DNA from: Puccinia triticina
Lineage: Eukaryota > Basidiomycota > Pucciniomycetes > Pucciniales > Pucciniaceae
DNA length: 64,000 nt
Assembly (NCBI RefSeq): GCF_026914185.1
Contig: NC_070566.1
Span: 5,022,001-5,086,000 of the forward strand
Reading direction: 5' to 3'
Part shown: positions 22,975 through 34,165 of the stretch, one piece after another
How positions within the stretch are numbered: position 1 is the first letter of the stretch
Layout of the letters: each line of letters opens with the position of its first letter
The notes under the pieces: generated by a model
Seen by the model: the letters and a program-made list of their open reading frames with translations, nothing else
Told to the model about the DNA's origin: nothing
The model's database searches: none
Position numbers and translations under genes: made by a program

Positions 22975-24482
22975 ACACCACCCTCAACCTTTGCCGAGCA
23001 ACCTATCCTTCTAACCTTCTTATCTAGACAGAAAATATAAGCTGTCACCGTTTTTGCCCGCATAAAATCACATCCTTCTGTACATACTTCATCATTTCAT
23101 ACCCTATCAGTTACCTCCACTTGCCCGACTCTGTCACACCCTTCCTCCATAAGCTTGAAAATCCTCACATATTATACTTTGCCGGCCTTATCGTCCTCCG
23201 GTCCCTTTCCCCTCAGCTTCTTAGCATTCCTTCCTCATTTCCCCCTCAGCTTCTCTTCTTTCACCACTTCGCCCTCTGCATTGCCATTGCTAAACGTCTT
23301 GTCAATCACTCATCTGCAAGGTTCCTTGCCACCCTCTATCAAAATAATGCTTTCAATCACCTCAACCGCCGCGTCAAAATTGTCTCCACATTCTTCAGTC
23401 CTCTTGTCCCTCCAAGCAATGCTAAAAACCAAACTAAAACCCTCCAGCAACAAATATCCCCTCATCCTCGATGTTGAAGATATTGTCCCAGAACCTTTCA
23501 TTGAAGAAGTCCCTGTCCCCTGCGGTGTCAGGCTTGCTCCGTGCACGTTGAGGATGGTCCATTGGCTAGGTGGCGCTGCTCTGGCTTTTGACAGTCATCC
23601 TTTTTGCTTTTCCATTCCCGGCCGCTCTATGGGGGAAGCCCAACTTTTTGTTGAAAAAATGCAAGAAACAGTTCGTTGGACCCTTGACAACTGCTTTACA
23701 AATCAAGTCAAAATACCTCCGATCAAGAAACATGGCCCACCGACCCAGTACTATTTCAAGCCCTATTACAAATGTCCTTGCAACGGGCACTACCAGGCTC
23801 CGATAAACTCCTGGAAAGATGAATCTGGAAGGAAGTGTGGCTGCAAGGCCAGATTCACCATCACCCACCACATTGCCACAGACTTGCTGCGGGTTGATTG
23901 GCATTGGAAACACTCACACAAGCTCAACACCAAAGAAGATATGAAAACACTCGGATTCCCAAATTTATCAATGACTGGATCATTGCCCGTGTTGATTTGG
24001 GCATTGGATGGAAAGGTATCCATTGCCTCTTGTCATCTCAAGACCTCACCGCCGTAAGTTTTTCACTTTTTCTGCTTGGTAGGCGTGGAAGGTACTAGTA
24101 CTGAATTTTAACTGCGCCCCCAAAACCTCAGTTTTGTAATAGGACCGGTGTTGTTGTTCCAGCAGCCAATTCTGTCCTATACGACCATGTCAACTACCTG
24201 GTCAAGACCCGGCTTACTTTTCAAGCTAGACGGGATCAGGATGTATTCGTGTCAATGTCTCTCTTGATGAGAAACAGGCAAGAGGATGCGCACAATCACA
24301 TTACATGTAGAGAAACTGAGGGACAAGTTTATATACATGTAGATTGAAGGGGGTCTAGGAGAGCCCTAACGGTAACCCAGTCTGGGGTTACAACATCTCT
24401 GGCAATCACACTTGATCAGTACCAGCTGGCACACTTATGCCCCTGTTTTGACCGATTCCAATGTGTTTCTGTTTGTGATTCA

Positions 24483-24745
24483 GGCCCCAATTATAAACAC
24501 CTTTTTGAGATATTTTTGAAAAGTTTTTGAAAATGAACTGAAAAGTATTTGAAAACAAAATGAAAACAAAATGAAAACATTTTTTTTTCTTCCAAAAATG
24601 GTTCAAACACACCTCCTGGGTGTATTTGAGTGCATCTGCAGTATTTTTGAAATTAAAAAGATCTCAAAAAAAAGTTCAATTTCTTTTTTGGGCAAGTTCA
24701 AAAACTTTTCAAAAAGATCTCAAAAAAATGTTTATAATTGCGGCC
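24483..24745. mobile_element. 263-bp MITE, PIF/Harbinger-like
   Basis: Left end GGCCCCAATTATAAACACC and complemented right end GGCCGCAATTATAAACAT start inverted repeats of about 49 bases with only a few mismatches. It is flanked by TCA at 24480-24482 and 24746-24748. The interior is AAAAAGTTTTTGAAAA-type sequence. It sits inside the decayed MULE gene. GG-starting ends and a 3-bp duplication point to PIF/Harbinger, though the duplication is not the usual TWA. Confidence 0.85.
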
Positions 24746-24751
24746 TCAGTC

Positions 24752-25811
24752 TAAGGCTGTAACCCGAACCCATGCCCCGGGGTCCAGGGTTCGGGACGGA
24801 CTCTGGCCATGCCCCGAACCCCGGGGCATGATGAATATGCTAGAGGGGGGGGGGGGGGGGGGGGAGCATGCGGAAATGGCACATGATTGAGGTTTTTAAG
24901 TTTTTATTGGGCTGCTTGTAGTCGTGTATGCAGAGTATTGGCCATCGGGTGTCTATATACAATGTAGTTTGTGTTTATATGAGTGAAAAGGAGACAAGAT
25001 GAGCGATAAAAGTGGCTGTTGAGAGGGACACGGGGAACAAACACTGAAGTTCACAGACTGAAAGTCATGTGACACTCAGGAGTGAGAAAAAGATGGTTCT
25101 GATTCACTAAGGAAGGAAACCCCAGAAACAATCTTGTAAAGACTATATACAAGATTGAGTTGTGTTATGGTTGAAGCATACTACTATGGATATAAGCATA
25201 CTATCTCAACAGTGGCTATAAAGGCCCACCGAAGGCCTGATACCAGTCCTTGATGCACAAAAGCTGCTCGATGCTGCTTGGTGCCAAGGCAGATCGCTGC
25301 CAAGAAACAACGTGTCGGCCTTTTGAAAACACACGCTCGGAGGAGCAGCTTGTCGCAGGAATAGCAAGGAAGCGTCGCGCCATCAACGCCAACTGGGGGT
25401 AAGTTTCTTGTTGTGTACGCCAGTAGTTGAGTATCTTGATTCCTTTGGGTTCAGGATCTTCATTCAAATAGCGAGATATCTTGGCTTGAATTTTGGGTCT
25501 TATCTCTCTTCAACTTAGCCCCACAGATTCGCCCGGTTTTCTGGACAAACTTTTGCCGACTTGGAATTTCGTGAATTTTGATCAGGAGGTGGGGAGCGAT
25601 CAGGTTCCTTGCGCTTTGGCGGCATGACAGACTGTCCGACGTTGCTGACTGAGTGGCAAATCCTTCTGAAGGCCAGCCGGGCCAGGGGCCCATCGGACAT
25701 CATGAAAAATGGCTGGTATGCCTCGGGGCTCGGGGCATACTTCGGGAAGTTCGGGGTTCAGGGTGCGGGCTGAGCCTCATGCCCCAACCCGAACCCCGGG
25801 TTACAGCCTTA
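24752..25811 (-). mobile_element. 1,060-bp hAT element, internally deleted
   Basis: Perfect 15-bp terminal inverted repeats TAAGGCTGTAACCCG at both ends, flanked by an exact 8-bp duplication CCTCAGTC (24744-24751 and 25812-25819), as expected for hAT. The left duplication overlaps the last two bases of the MITE, so the hAT landed at the MITE edge after it. Subterminal parts are rich in CCCCGAACCCCGGGGC-like palindromes. A run of 20 G occurs at 24845-24864. Confidence 0.92.
25216..25703 (-). pseudogene. hAT transposase remnant: N-terminus joined to C-terminal dimerisation domain
   Basis: The N-terminal piece (about 25703-25515) starts MSDGPLARLAFRRICHS and is basic and Pro-rich. It runs almost directly, with frame changes, into the hAT C-terminal dimerisation domain: YLNEDPEP, KILNYWRTQQETYPQLA, ARRFLAIPATSCSSERVFS, and SALAPSSIEQLLCIKDW. 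The BED finger and RNase H-like catalytic core that should lie between are missing. The product would be nonautonomous, so the element must have been moved by a full-length relative. Confidence 0.85.
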
Positions 25812-27783
25812 CCTCAGTCTCCTTGGCAACGTGAGATGATGATGGAACACGGGAAGACTATGATTTTTATTGACACAACGCACAACACCGTGAAAAACTA
25901 TTTTCTCTCTCAAGGCCGCAAAGTCAGTCTGTATACGGTCTTGATCCGCAACCCTGTCACTGGCAAGGGGTTGCCTGTATGCTGGGCCTTCACCAGCTCC
26001 CTGGTTATGTAAGTCTTCTTCCCACATGATTCATCTACTAAAAACCAAAGAGTGCGTTGCTGACTTACAACCGATTTCTCTTTTCTATCACAGAGGTCCT
26101 ATCGTAAGCATACTCACTTGGATCCGATCTTCCTGCGGGCTTGTGCACCTCGCTGTGATGAGCGACTGCGCTCTGGCTATCAAGACAGCAGTCTCGGCGG
26201 CATTTGGCGACCTCATGGATCAAGCACCAAGACACTACTGGTGTTTGTTCCACGTCATGAAAGCATTGAAGGCTAAAGCGGTCAGCTACTTGGGCAATTG
26301 GTCGTCCGAGGCAGTGGAAGGTTTCCGACAGGTGCTGTATGCTGGTGATTACCCAAAGAGTCAAATGATGATATATCTCAGCAAATGGCGGCAAGTGTCG
26401 AAAAAGTTTGCAGAGTACGTGGATTCACAGTGGTATACTTACATTAAGCACTGGCCGTTATACTACCGGACTGTAAGCCTTGTCTCACGTTTCCTGTTCC
26501 GTCATCAATTAGGATTGAACTGATGCTCTTCATTCTTGTAATAGACCGCACACCAAGGAATGGATACCAACAATTACGCGGAGGCCTGGCACCGAGTCCT
26601 TAAATCTCGATACATCTCTGCATCTGAGCGACCCCGCATCAATGAGCTGACTCAGACTTTCTGCGATGTTGTCAAGCCCGATTTCGGCAGGGATCATTGC
26701 CAGGCGAACACGGGATTTTTCAAAAAACGCGCAAACAAGTTTCAACAGAGCACCAAGAACCGGGCGAGAGGTTTCACCAAGGAGTACTTGGAGCTGATTG
26801 GCGCTCATATTCTCAAATTTAACAATCATTTATGTTTTTCTACATTCTAATTACAATGGCTTTGACATCAATTGAGATAACTGACCTGGCACTCGACCTT
26901 CTTTGCACCTTAGTTCCAAGTTGACTCTTTTTCAAAGCCGACTGAGATGTCCTACCGAGTTGATTACTTGCCTCCGTTTGGAGTCATCGAGGGTCGCCTG
27001 CTCACCTGCAGCTGTATGTTCTTCACCCTGTCCAGCAGCGCGTGCATCCACATGTATTTCTTGGCGCGAGAATACAAACTGCTTGTTGTTGAAAAGGTAC
27101 CCAGTAGACCCCAGCCCGCCACTATTGAAACCAACAGCAACCCTGGCTGCGGTTCCGCTAACGGGGTCATCAACAGCTCAAATTTCCCTCAACCAGACTC
27201 TTCCAAGCGACGAAACTCGGGTGTTTTCTCACCTTGCAAGTTAAATTTCTCCAAACGACCTCGCCCAGGCCGACAAGAATATGGTCCGTTCAACACTGCA
27301 CACCCAACTTTGACTGCTGGGTGGTCCAATGCTCCTAATCCGGTACAAAGTCACCCTAACCACAGAGCAATAGAGCCAATGGCATCAGCAGAAGAATTAA
27401 CTCCAAAAGGAATAATAGCGGCGGAACTCAACTCTGGAATTTCTGCGCTCAAGCAGATCAGCAATGTGCTCAAGAGAAAGAAAGATCGGAAGGATATGGC
27501 CAAGCTTTCATCACCTTGTTTGATGAACAGATTTCAGGAGGTGTGCTTCGCGCTCTTGCAAATGGTTGAAGATCACATACCAAGCACAACTCAGACGGTA
27601 GCACCTATGTTCCGGGGTGTTGGTGATACTTCCTCTATGAACGGCGCCGAGGCAGCGGTCTTGGTCGGTGAAATGGTAGAGTTTGGATGGGGAGCGTTCA
27701 AGCGCATGGAAGGCTTGTTGAAGGTGGCAAAGAACTCGAAGATGTTTGTTTCGAAATCTGACCTGTTGTCAATGGGATTATGA

Positions 27784-28345
27784 TTATTACTTTGTTCTGT
27801 GTCTCAAAGAACCTGGCCGCCAGAGGCGGCAAGTAGCGTTCCAGCAAAGCCACCCACTCATCTTGAGGAGCAATTTTGCGGCAAAGCCGCCCACTCAGCT
27901 GGAGAAGCAATTTTGCGGCAAAGCCGCGGGGCGGGGTGGAGCTGATGCTCAGCCCCTTGAGGGCTGGTGCCCAAAGCAGTTTGGTACTGAGCTGATGCTC
28001 TGGGTTTGGAGGCCAATGCGCACAACCAGTTTTATATGGGTAGGAGGGCTTACACTGATGTGCTACAGCCTTAGCAGACCGGGGGAGATTCATGGGGAAC
28101 ACAAGAGCCCTATTTAAGCAAATCAGAAAACACGCAGCTGCTGTTTCCCGGTCCTCCCACAGGAATGACAACATGGGGTCATCTTCCATGAAGCCATGCC
28201 ACGATCAGCCCCAGGACTCCCAATCTGGGTAGTGACCGCAAGTCCGCTCATCTGCTTGCACTTAGTCACGAGCTGCCGATCTCAGCCCGGCGCTTTTCCA
28301 CAAAGGAAACACACACACCACCTTATGCGGAATATCATTCACAAA
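27784..28345. repeat. noncoding, short direct repeats
   Basis: GCAATTTTGCGGCAAAGCCGC occurs twice near 27870 and 27910, with a more diverged AGCAAAGCCACCCACTCA just before. Nothing else was recognised. The segment includes the likely 3-prime end of the decayed MULE. Confidence 0.4.
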
Positions 28346-29606
28346 CACCAGGAAAAAAAAATAGTCACTTGATGAAAAGTGACATCATGCCTGCTCCAGC
28401 GGGCTACCCACCATCTACCCACCATCTACCCATCATCTACCCATCATCTACCCACAATCTACCCACCATCTAACCAGTTTAAGAATTTCCACAGGAGATC
28501 CTCAGTTTTTGCTGGGCACCACTGATCTCCATTTCTGGTCAGCTGATACTCAGCTTTAGCTCCCAGCTTATGCTCAGCTTTGGTGCCCAGCTCATGCTCA
28601 GCTTTGTTGCCCAGATCAGAACCAGTCCTGGCCCAGCTTATTTTCAGCTTTATTCCAGTCGTGGCTCAGCTTAGACTCAGATTAGGACTATCATTGACCC
28701 AGCCAATGCTCAGCTTTGGACCAGTATTGGCTCAGCTGATTTTCAGCTTTGGATAAATCTTGGCCCAGCCAATGCTCAGATTCTGAGTCTGACCACTCCT
28801 GTAACAGCTTATGCTCATCTGTGGACCAGCCTTGGCTCAGCTGATGCTCAGCTGTGGACCAACCTTGGCTAAGACAATGCTCAGCTGTGGACCAGCCTTG
28901 GCTCAGCTGATGCTCAGCTGTGGACCAGCCTTGGCTCAGCTGATCCTCAGCTGTGGACCAGACTTGGCTCAGCTGATGCTCAGCTGTGGACCAGCCTTGG
29001 CTCAGCTGATGCTCAGCTGTGGAACAGCCTTGGCTCAAGTGATATTAATCTTTTGAATAGTCTCAAAAAATCTGATACTCAGCTTTGGAACAGCCTTGGC
29101 TCAGCCAATGCTCAGCTTTGTACCAGCATTGGCTCAGCCAATGCTCACCTTTTGAAAATTTTTGGCCCAGCTGGTGTAAATCTTTGGCACAGTATTGTCC
29201 CAGCTGATCCTAAGCTCTGCACAATCCTTTTCCAAGATGATGCTCAGCTTTGGACCATTGTTGGCTAAGCTGATGCTCAGATTTGGAATATTCTTGGTTC
29301 AGCTGACACTTGGATTTGTTTCAGGCTTGGAATATCCAATGCTCAGCTGTGGCCCAGGCTCAGCCAATGCTCAGCTTTGGCCCAGGCTCAGTCAATGGCT
29401 ACTGCTCAGCTTATGACAAGCATCAGCTGTTCCTGGGAAAAAATTAGGATCAGCTCACTGTGCCACATTGAGTGCTCTGGTGCAGTCCTGCAAGCTCTAC
29501 AAGTGCCGGTGGAGCAGACTTGGAGCAGTGATGGAGTAGCTCTGAAGCAGAAACCAAAGCTGCATCATTTCACTTGCCATCAAGTGACTATTTTTTTTTC
29601 CTGGTG
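28346..29606. mobile_element. CACTA-like nonautonomous element, 1,261 bp
   Basis: The left end CACCAGGAAAAAAAAATAG continues CACTTGATG and matches the complemented right end for about 29 bases. Flanks are AAA at 28343-28345 and 29607-29609, a 3-bp duplication as in CACTA elements. The interior is noncoding: CATCTACCCA repeats at 28400-28470, then the 33-bp minisatellite. A 112-bp relative sits at 31796-31907. Confidence 0.8.
28540..29400. repeat. 33-bp minisatellite inside the CACTA-like element
   Basis: Units of GATGCTCAGCTGTGGACCAG followed by CCTTGGCTCAGCT repeat with increasing decay outward from about 28850-29030. The unit is a multiple of three, so the minus strand shows an 11-residue repeat (LSQGWSTAEHQ) for about 115 codons. 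I regard this as repeat-driven. Confidence 0.8.
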
Positions 29607-30319
29607 AAAGCGTCTGACACCATGTAGTTTCAACTGTCCCTAGCCAGAGAGCCAGGATGAGCCCATACATTATAGACACCAGCCCTCAGAGCCGAGCGAC
29701 CAAGCATGATTCTTCACTGGCGTGCCGGTGCATACAACAGCTTAGCAGATAAAATCCTGCTTGGCAAGCAGGTGCTGGGTAGCTGCTCTCTGGAAAGGTG
29801 TCCTCAACGGCGAGAACATCACCAAGGAGGAGGCTACTCCGGCAAGCGGGTCTTTTCACTGCTTGCTGGGGAGGAATCTTTGTTGGAATCATCCCCGGCA
29901 AGCGGATCCCCACTTGCCCGGGAGGATTCCTCCTGTCCAAGGACCTTGCACCTGCTTGCTGAGAAATCTTCCTCAACAAGCAGGTACAAGTCATGGGGGG
30001 AATGGAACAAAATCCATCCCACCAAGAACAAAGGTGTACCCGTTTGGAAAGCCCCCTCAGAAAGCAGTTACCATTTTTAACTGCTTGGAGGAATCTTCCT
30101 TGGAATCATGCGCCAGCGGAACAATCCCCAAGTAATATGTACATGTACCCGCTTGCCCAAGATGATTCCCAGACCTTGGCAAGCAAGTGTAATTTTTATG
30201 CCCAAGAGGAAGCCTTCTGGGCAAGCAGGGGAATCCATCACAAGGTCCTGCAACATTTCACGTCAAAGGTATCAACAGGTTTGAAGCAAGGAAAAGACAC
30301 ACAAAAATGATGGGCCCGG
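29607..30319. repeat. noncoding, GCAAGCNGG words in both orientations
   Basis: GGCAAGCAGG, GGCAAGCGG and the complement CCTGCTTGCC or CTGCTTGCTG appear about a dozen times through 29750-30240. This is again the pattern of a motif-packed nonautonomous element. No ends were found. Confidence 0.45.
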
Positions 30320-32390
30320 TATATTTTCCCACTGTCAATAAAGGCCAGAAATATTACCTTTGTCTGCTACTGTTACACTGACAAGGTATCACTAGCTTCA
30401 CAGACATGGACACAATCAACAGAGGGACCTATGACACTTACTGGAAAACAGCAGAGGTCCTCAGACTTGCATTGCTGCCAATGCTGGCACAAAACCGCAG
30501 GCTGGCAGACGGGCAAAGCCCTACATCATTTTTTCTGCATCCTACTTATCCACAGCCCACTCTCAAACCCCCAAGAATTGTTCAACCACATTGCTGTTGA
30601 GCTCTTGGATGACCTGCCACACCAACTCCAAACGGTCTACCGGGTCGAAAACCCCTCAGATCAACTTCACATCTTGCTCTGCTACTACCTACGGGCAAGG
30701 AAGCCTCAGAAGAGTGGAAAAACTCTTGCCGGTTGGACTCCATACCCCCGCTGCTGGGGAGGGGCAATTATTGAAAACACTATGCATGAAGAAGATCTCC
30801 AGTAAGGGGAGTGTGCAGACCTATTCCAAAAAATGTGACAAACCCTGAACCATAAAAAACGGATCATTGTTGACTTAGCTGTGCATTTGGCGGAAGCAAA
30901 TGCTGCCAGCATGCTATATGTGGATGAGCCCGGTGGGTGTGGCAAAACCTACACAATGAATACTGTTATCCATTCCCTGAAAGCCATGCACATCCCCGCA
31001 GTAGTGGTTTCATCCTCAGATGCTGCTTCCCTAATGTCAGTCAATGGTGCCACTGCCCACTCCCCGCTCAAATTTCCAATAGTAATCCACTTGACCAGCA
31101 CCTTCATGTTTGCCCTTTGGTCTCAATGCGCTGAGGTATTGAAAGAGGCAGGCGTGATCATATGAGACAAGGTTTCAATGGAACATGACATGCTGTTGAG
31201 GTGGTTGCAGACCGCTTTCTTCAAGATCTTATGCAAGACAGCCAAACTTTTGGTGGCAAGTTAGTCATATTTGGGAGGGGGGGATTTCCAACAGATGCTC
31301 TTGGTTGTGCGCAATGGGACTATCTTTGACCTGGAGGCAGCCTTCATGATCACCTCATCTGTATGGGCCCATGTTATCAAGTTCTCCTTGACCAAGAACT
31401 TGAGGCTGAGTGGTGGTTCAGACTCTGCACTGACAGAGCTGAATGCTTCATTCTACCGCTGGCTACTGACCATTGGAAACAGTACCGGGCAGCACAAATA
31501 TCATACCCCCCAGACACTGGACTTTGGAGACGTATATGCAAGCCTGACTGAGACAGCTGTTCCCAATCATGTTATAACCACCATGTACCCCAGTTCACCT
31601 CTGCACTCCGGAGATTGAGCCACCAACATCAAATATTATGGCTCACATGTGATTTTGGTGTTGCTCAACCATTAATGATGTTTGTTCCCGGCACCTGCTT
31701 GGGTGATTTGCTGAGTTCCTCTCAATTGACGCCATGGCCACCAATATGAATGGGATCAATGAAGAGGAAGCAGTGACAGAAGAAGTCCCCCACATCACCA
31801 GGAAAAAAAAATATCACTTGCCTACAAGTGACATGAAATAGTAAAAAGGCCCCTTTTTACTTTGCTGTGTCACCTGCAGACAAGTGATCATTGTTTTTTT
31901 CCTGGTGTATGTTCTTGATCCCCGGCCTGCCAGAATCAACCCTCCAAATCAAGTTTGCCATGCCCATAATCCTGCTCTGCAACCTTGACCTGGGAGCAGG
32001 ACTAGACTATTGATAGATGAGATTGCCCCTGGTGGGCTCAAGTGCACCATACTTACCAGATTGCATGTCAGCTCTACGTGCAACATCCCCAATATCAAAC
32101 TTATCCACAAATCTAATGCCTCTAATGGTGTATTTTTCAGTTGGTTGCAATAGAATTTGCGCTCACAATCAACAAGTCCCAGGGCCAATCACTTGTGCAA
32201 AGTTCATGGTGTACCTCCCATACTCTTTTTTCAGCCATGGCCAACTGTATGTTGCCCTCTCCCAGGTAACATCCATAATGGCTCTCTCAATAGGGATTGT
32301 CACACAGCCAACACAGCCCAATTCCAAACTCAATGTTTTTAACCTTGACGTGATCAGGAGGCGCACAACTCACCCAGCACAAGCTTGAGT
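30320..32390 (+). pseudogene. Helitron helicase (PIF1-like) remnant
   Basis: In order and in shifting frames: KGQKYYLCLLLLH near 30340, SFTDMDTINRGTYDTYW, LDDLPHQLQTVYRVENPSDQ (about 30605-30660), the Walker A loop DEPGGCGKTYTMN near 30930, VNGATAHSPLKFPI near 31050, DKVSMEHDMLLRW near 31170, GGGDFQQMLLVV near 31275 and LTKNLRLSGGSDSA near 31390. The tail is near 32150-32360 with SHGQLYVALSQVTS. This is the SF1B helicase part of Helitron replicase-helicase proteins. Several stops and frame changes, plus a 112-bp MITE at 31796-31907, make it nonfunctional. No Rep (HUH) motif was seen. Confidence 0.8.
31796..31907. mobile_element. 112-bp MITE, CACTA-like, same family as 28346-29606
   Basis: Starts CACCAGGAAAAAAAAATATC and ends GTTTTTTTCCTGGTG, matching the termini of the 1,261-bp element. 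Flanks are CAT and TAT, so the 3-bp duplication is imperfect. It lies inside the Helitron helicase remnant. Confidence 0.75.
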
Positions 32391-32489
32391 GAACCAGAGA
32401 TCAGGATTCTTTGCACATGTATATATATACAATATGGGCCTTGAATGCTATGTTATATGATTTATTTCTTTGGGGGCCCAAGGCCTGGA

Positions 32490-32740
32490 GCCAAATTGAC
32501 CCCAGTTGCTCTCATCCATACCCTCAACCCTTTTCCTATCACTGATCGCGTGGCGCTATTTACCACAGCCGGTTTTCAGTCACGGGCAACTGTACGTTGC
32601 CCTGTCCCGGTTAACGCCCGTTGCGGGTTTGTCGATTGGGATGGTTTGTGAGCCTATGGATGCCCCATGATCTGCGACAAACATCTTCAATCTTGACGTC
32701 CTCAGACGGGCAGGCGACGCAACCTTACTAGCCAACCAAA
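32490..32740 (+). pseudogene. second Helitron helicase C-terminal fragment
   Basis: Encodes QPVFSHGQLYVALSRLTP, then GLSIGMVCEPMDAP, a stop, and NIFNLDVLRRAGDATLL. This is the helicase tail again, only about 100 bases after the first copy's tail, and clearly diverged from it. It comes from a separate Helitron, not from a recent tandem duplication. Confidence 0.75.
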
Positions 32741-32769
32741 GGTAGGCACACACGGTGAATCTCATGTCC

Positions 32770-33291
32770 CTATCCCATGACCAAACTTCCCCATTGTCTC
32801 TTATAATCATCATTCTTCACTTTGTACATAATATTCTCAACTCTATGCGCTCTCCCAAATATTGCATTGTACATTCCACTCAGGACCAATTCCCATTTCT
32901 TTCCCTTTCCCAAAGCTTGCGGCGGATACACCGCAATTTTCCCTAGTTGTTCAAGGAACAGCTCTTTGAGATTGTTGGGGTAATGGAAGAGGCAACAATC
33001 CTTGCTTCGAGGGTGCAAATTTGATGAACACGGCGACTTGGTGATGCCATAAGATGGAAGCAAGGGAGCGAGGTGCGATGTATGGGGACAAGGGGCTGCT
33101 GAGTCAAGGTGCCGATAACAGGGAGGGGCGGCAGTGTTGCTTATATGGTCAAACAGTCCATCTTGGACCGTTAACTTGTCAAATCTCTGCTTCATTTCTT
33201 TGCTCATCTGCCTGTCCACCAGGCAACAATGATTGCCTGGTTGCATGTTTTGTATGCTACTCTTGCTTTCATGTATGCTCATTGTTTCCAC
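32770..33291 (-). CDS. hypothetical 173-codon frame
   Basis: A single open frame starting METMSIHESKSSIQNM, with KQRFDKLTVQDGLFDHI in the middle and KELFLEQLGKIAVYPP, then GMYNAIFGRAHRVENIM, near the end. No hydrophobic segment and no recognised motif. Composition looks like real protein more than repeat-driven sequence, but nothing supports expression. It sits between the Helitron tail and a GGTACC-rich repeat, so it may be a captured or transposon-borne fragment. Confidence 0.3.
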   Translation of the reverse strand: METMSIHESKSSIQNMQPGNHCCLVDRQMSKEMKQRFDKLTVQDGLFDHISNTAAPPCYRHLDSAAPCPHTSHLAPLLPSYGITKSPCSSNLHPRSKDCCLFHYPNNLKELFLEQLGKIAVYPPQALGKGKKWELVLSGMYNAIFGRAHRVENIMYKVKNDDYKRQWGSLVMG

Positions 33292-33399
33292 TGTTGCTCC
33301 TCCCTCCCATGGTTACAGATTAATGTGTACGTAGCTCACATGGCGCGCTTTTTTCACTTGTAAACATTTTTTTCCCCCCGTTTCCAAAACAACGCTCAG

Positions 33400-33757
33400 C
33401 CCGATTTAGAATTGCTTAGGGTACATTCGGGCATGCTCCCCCAACGACCAGTACACACTTGTCATCAAGGGGAGTTGTTACTCCCCTTGATGATTGCACC
33501 AGGGCCGTCCTCAATGACCTGTCCTGGCCCATGACAGGTCTATTTTCAGTCATCAAGGGCAGCTCAAAGCGGGGTAGGGGCCGGGGGTCCGAGGGTTACC
33601 CAATTAACCCGGCGGGGGAAAGCGGTACCCGGGTACCGCACCGCTTTTTCCAAAAGAACGGGCACCTGGCACCGCATCCGGCACCGCCTGGCGGGTGTGC
33701 AGAGGGTGCAGGCGGCACCCGCCTGCGGGTGCCAGCTACCGGTTGACATTCTCTACA
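33400..33757 (-). repeat. GGTACC/ATGACC modular element, inverted copy
   Basis: Begins near GATTTAGAATTGCTTAGGGTA and ends CCGGTTGACATTCTC, the reverse complement layout of 22298-22677. It contains TCATCAAGGGGAG, CCCTTGATGA, TCAATGACC, then GGTACCCGGGTACCG and CACCTGGCACCGCATCCGG. The two copies are diverged but share both outer edges. Confidence 0.7.
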
Positions 33758-34165
33758 CTAGTCCATGTGTCTACAACCAGAAAGTACATGTCATATAAAC
33801 TAATGGTTAAAGACTTCATTAATAATCAACTCATGTATGAGACATGTTAGGTTTTTGACCAGAGGCCCCAAAAAGGGGCGGAGACGCGGCAAGGATATGC
33901 TGGACAGTGAGAGGAGGATTTTCTCCCTGGAACGGCTCAAGGGCGGAAAAAGAAGGAGAGAACCAATGGTTTGATTTCTGTGCACTAGGCTATGTATATA
34001 TAAACTATGTACATGATATCAGCATGTGGTTGAGAGCTATAATGAATATGGAAAGAAATGAATAGAACACTCTAGAATCTCACAGAAGACTATCACCAGA
34101 AACTAGTATCTGTCACAGGCAGAGCACGTGCACATAAAAGGAAAGCAGTAATCAAGGAAAGCTAT
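33758..34165. other. noncoding, no gene seen
   Basis: No feature recognised. Confidence 0.4.

Larger units (their letters stand above)
23419..27783 (+). pseudogene. decayed MULE transposase with zinc finger, DDE core and SWIM finger
   Basis: The chosen start is 23419, after a pyrimidine-rich leader; an in-frame codon exists at 23155 but the extra sequence looks noncoding. Order: a Cys/His DNA-binding region (YYKCPCNGHY, KCGCKARF, WHWKHSH), then the MULE N-terminal block RIPKFINDWIIARVDL, reached only after a one-base frame change near 23945. An exon at about 24133-24270 has YDHVNYLVKTRLTF. After two insertions, SPWQREM leads to FIDTTHNTV (first Asp, about 25865), MSDCALAIKTA (second Asp, about 26160), CLFHVMKA (CxxH motif) and TNNYAEAWHRVLK (Glu, about 26570). 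A SWIM finger follows: CSC, then CIH near 27010-27045. The C-terminal 170 residues are unassigned. Broken by the frameshift, a 263-bp MITE and a 1,060-bp hAT. It has no protease-like tail, unlike the MULE at 6771-11760. Confidence 0.8.

Noticed and set aside
28691..29038. 115-codon minus-strand frame with an 11-residue repeat
   Set aside because: Result of a 33-bp minisatellite inside a CACTA-like element; no start context or flanking domain.
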